DNA from: JAFGIT01 sp016929465 [NCBI: Candidatus Coatesbacteria bacterium]
Lineage (GTDB): Bacteria > B130-G9
Direction: 5' to 3'
Length of the DNA: 5,775 bases
Assembly (NCBI GenBank): GCA_016929465.1
Contig: JAFGIT010000371.1
Coordinates: 1 to 5,775 of the forward strand
The notes beneath the pieces were generated by a model that saw only the letters and a list, made by a program, of their open reading frames with translations, made no database searches and was not told the origin of the DNA. Below, piece by piece: positions 4,551-5,775 of the stretch. The position numbers and the translations under genes were made by a program. How positions within the stretch are numbered: position 1 is the first letter of the stretch; the number at the start of each line of letters is the position of its first letter.

Positions 4551-5775
4551 CTACTCCTTCTTGAATGAAGCGAAAGCGATCTTGTCGTCCACCGGCCCGA
4601 TCATCTTGGTGGAGTCAGCAGGGAGACTCATGGCGGCGTATAGGTTGTAGGTTCCAGCCGGAAGGTCGTCGTAGCTGAGGCGAATTAGCTCGACGCTTTC
4701 GGTCGTGCTCGCCCATAGGACCATCGCGGTCGATATCGGCTCTGACGACATGAATGGGAGATAGATGAGATTGCCGTTCAGTTCCACCGCAGACCATACG
4801 TCCACCGCAATCGGCCGCCCGGCATTCACGAGCGTAAGGGATACGATGAGCTCGCCTGCGTCGGGCCCAGTCAATTCAATCCCGACGCTCTGCTGGGCAG
4901 GACCACCGTCCGCGACGCGGCTCAGCCCTGCCGGGGTGCCTATCCACTTGTTGCCGTCGTGGTCGATTGCGATGCGAAGCGCGCCGCCTTCGGCATAGGC
5001 GATACTTGACTCGGTGGCTGAGACTTCATCGTTGAATGGTGCCGTGGCCCAGCCTTCCCCCTGGTTCATATACAGACCCTCGGCAGCCGCGAGCCAGACA
5101 GTGCCGTCGCTATCGACCTGCAGGTCTTTCACGAGCACATCCATCTCCTTGGTCCAATCCTGGGAGGGTCGCTTCACGTAGAAGGATTTCCGCTCATCGC
5201 TGAAGGCCCTGGATGCGAGGTATGCCGTGCCATTCAAGTCAAAGAAGAGCCTACCCTCGTGGGGGATGTCAAGGCTGCCAAAGGGGACCTGTCGCCAATC
5301 GGCCCCGTCGAAGACCGAGTAGCCGCTCAGCCGCCGGAACCAGATCTCATTGTCCGGGCCTATAGTCATGTCCGACGGTCGCTCCCCGCTGAAGCAATCA
5401 GTCGTGGAATAGCGATACCAGGTCTCCTCACGGAATCCGACCGCGACCGCATCGGAAGGACCACCGAATTCAGGCGGGTTGGAGAACCATACCGTGCCGA
5501 GCGCGTCCGTAGCAACATAGCCGCCGGTCATCAGGTCGGAGTTCATGTCGTTATAGATCATTCCCGATTCCAGACCGAAGCGCCTGGCGCCGTCGATCGA
5601 GCGGACCCACACCCCGCTATCGAGATCGAGTGCCATCTGACCTGCCGCATAGAATTTGAGGATCAGCTCATCATTTGGAAGCCACACCGCGCCGCACAGC
5701 TGGCGCCAGGTCGACTCGCCGTAGATGCCAATTAGGCAAGTCTCCACACCACGCGCCCAGATGCGGCCGAGGCTG
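4551..5775 (-). CDS. Beta-propeller protein with C-terminal beta-sandwich, partial (N-terminus beyond window)
   Basis: The frame stays open to the right edge, so the GTG at 5747 is not the real start: the codons before it (SLGRIWARG) already fit the repeat. At least 408 residues are visible. Counting from that GTG, blades recur as short G-x-[VI]-W segments: AVWLPN, GTVWFSNP (about 84), NEIWFRR, DGTVWLAAAEGLYM and GNKWIGTPAGLSRV, many followed by a W-x-x-x strand such as GADWRQVPF. This resembles the Reg_prop repeat, a seven-bladed fold that in complete proteins may precede sensor kinases. Here there is no kinase. After about residue 280 comes a separate beta-rich domain ending DLPAGTYNLYAAMSLPAD and then FASFKKE, a C-terminal domain type I recall from exported proteins of environmental bacteria. 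It is probably secreted or periplasmic, but the signal peptide would lie outside the window. Ligand and function are unknown. It converges on the channel gene. Confidence 0.8.
   Translation of the reverse strand, partial: SLGRIWARGVETCLIGIYGESTWRQLCGAVWLPNDELILKFYAAGQMALDLDSGVWVRSIDGARRFGLESGMIYNDMNSDLMTGGYVATDALGTVWFSNPPEFGGPSDAVAVGFREETWYRYSTTDCFSGERPSDMTIGPDNEIWFRRLSGYSVFDGADWRQVPFGSLDIPHEGRLFFDLNGTAYLASRAFSDERKSFYVKRPSQDWTKEMDVLVKDLQVDSDGTVWLAAAEGLYMNQGEGWATAPFNDEVSATESSIAYAEGGALRIAIDHDGNKWIGTPAGLSRVADGGPAQQSVGIELTGPDAGELIVSLTLVNAGRPIAVDVWSAVELNGNLIYLPFMSSEPISTAMVLWASTTESVELIRLSYDDLPAGTYNLYAAMSLPADSTKMIGPVDDKIAFASFKKE

Noticed and set aside
1-5775. CRISPR array, tRNA, rRNA or insertion sequence
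   Set aside because: No regularly spaced direct repeats, no cloverleaf or rRNA-like sequence, and no transposase motif were seen on either strand.

Overview
The window looks like chromosomal DNA from an uncultured, free-living bacterium with moderately GC-rich coding sequence. No gene is diagnostic of a phylum. The protein styles are a Reg_prop-like beta-propeller, a beta-helix C-terminal motif of the DTGTVDMGFHYP type, a TetR/radical SAM pair, and an interspersed GC-rich palindromic repeat. From memory these resemble large-genome candidate lineages (Hydrogenedentes, Abyssubacteria or Coatesbacteria type bins), Planctomycetes or deltaproteobacterial-type bacteria. That placement is inference and was not tested.

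Layout: bases 1-337 hold no convincing gene, but end in a promoter-like segment whose -35/-10 spacer is exactly a 16-bp inverted repeat. It precedes a TetR/AcrR-family repressor (338-1006, +). After 84 bases comes a radical SAM enzyme with a C-terminal SPASM/twitch-like cysteine region (1091-2560, +). The 367-base gap that follows holds an 82-base MITE-like palindromic repeat (2629-2710) and an AT-rich stretch with promoter-like elements. Next is a MotA/TolQ/ExbB-type channel protein with a long helical cytoplasmic tail (2928-4394, +), closed by a hairpin. On the minus strand are the last 31 codons of a vanished beta-helix surface protein (4454-4549). They abut the stop of a beta-propeller protein (4551 to beyond the right edge, -) that is cut by the window at its N-terminal side.

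How the parts may work together: the repressor and the radical SAM enzyme are probably one regulated unit, with the repressor likely controlling its own promoter; the substrate is unknown. The channel protein has its own leader and no MotB/ExbD/TolR/ZorB partner inside the window, so it is either an orphan or its partner is encoded elsewhere. The propeller gene converges on it and is probably unrelated. No complete new multi-gene system is visible. The best leads are the orphan long-tailed channel, the TetR/radical SAM pair with additional cysteines, and the beta-helix gene fossil.
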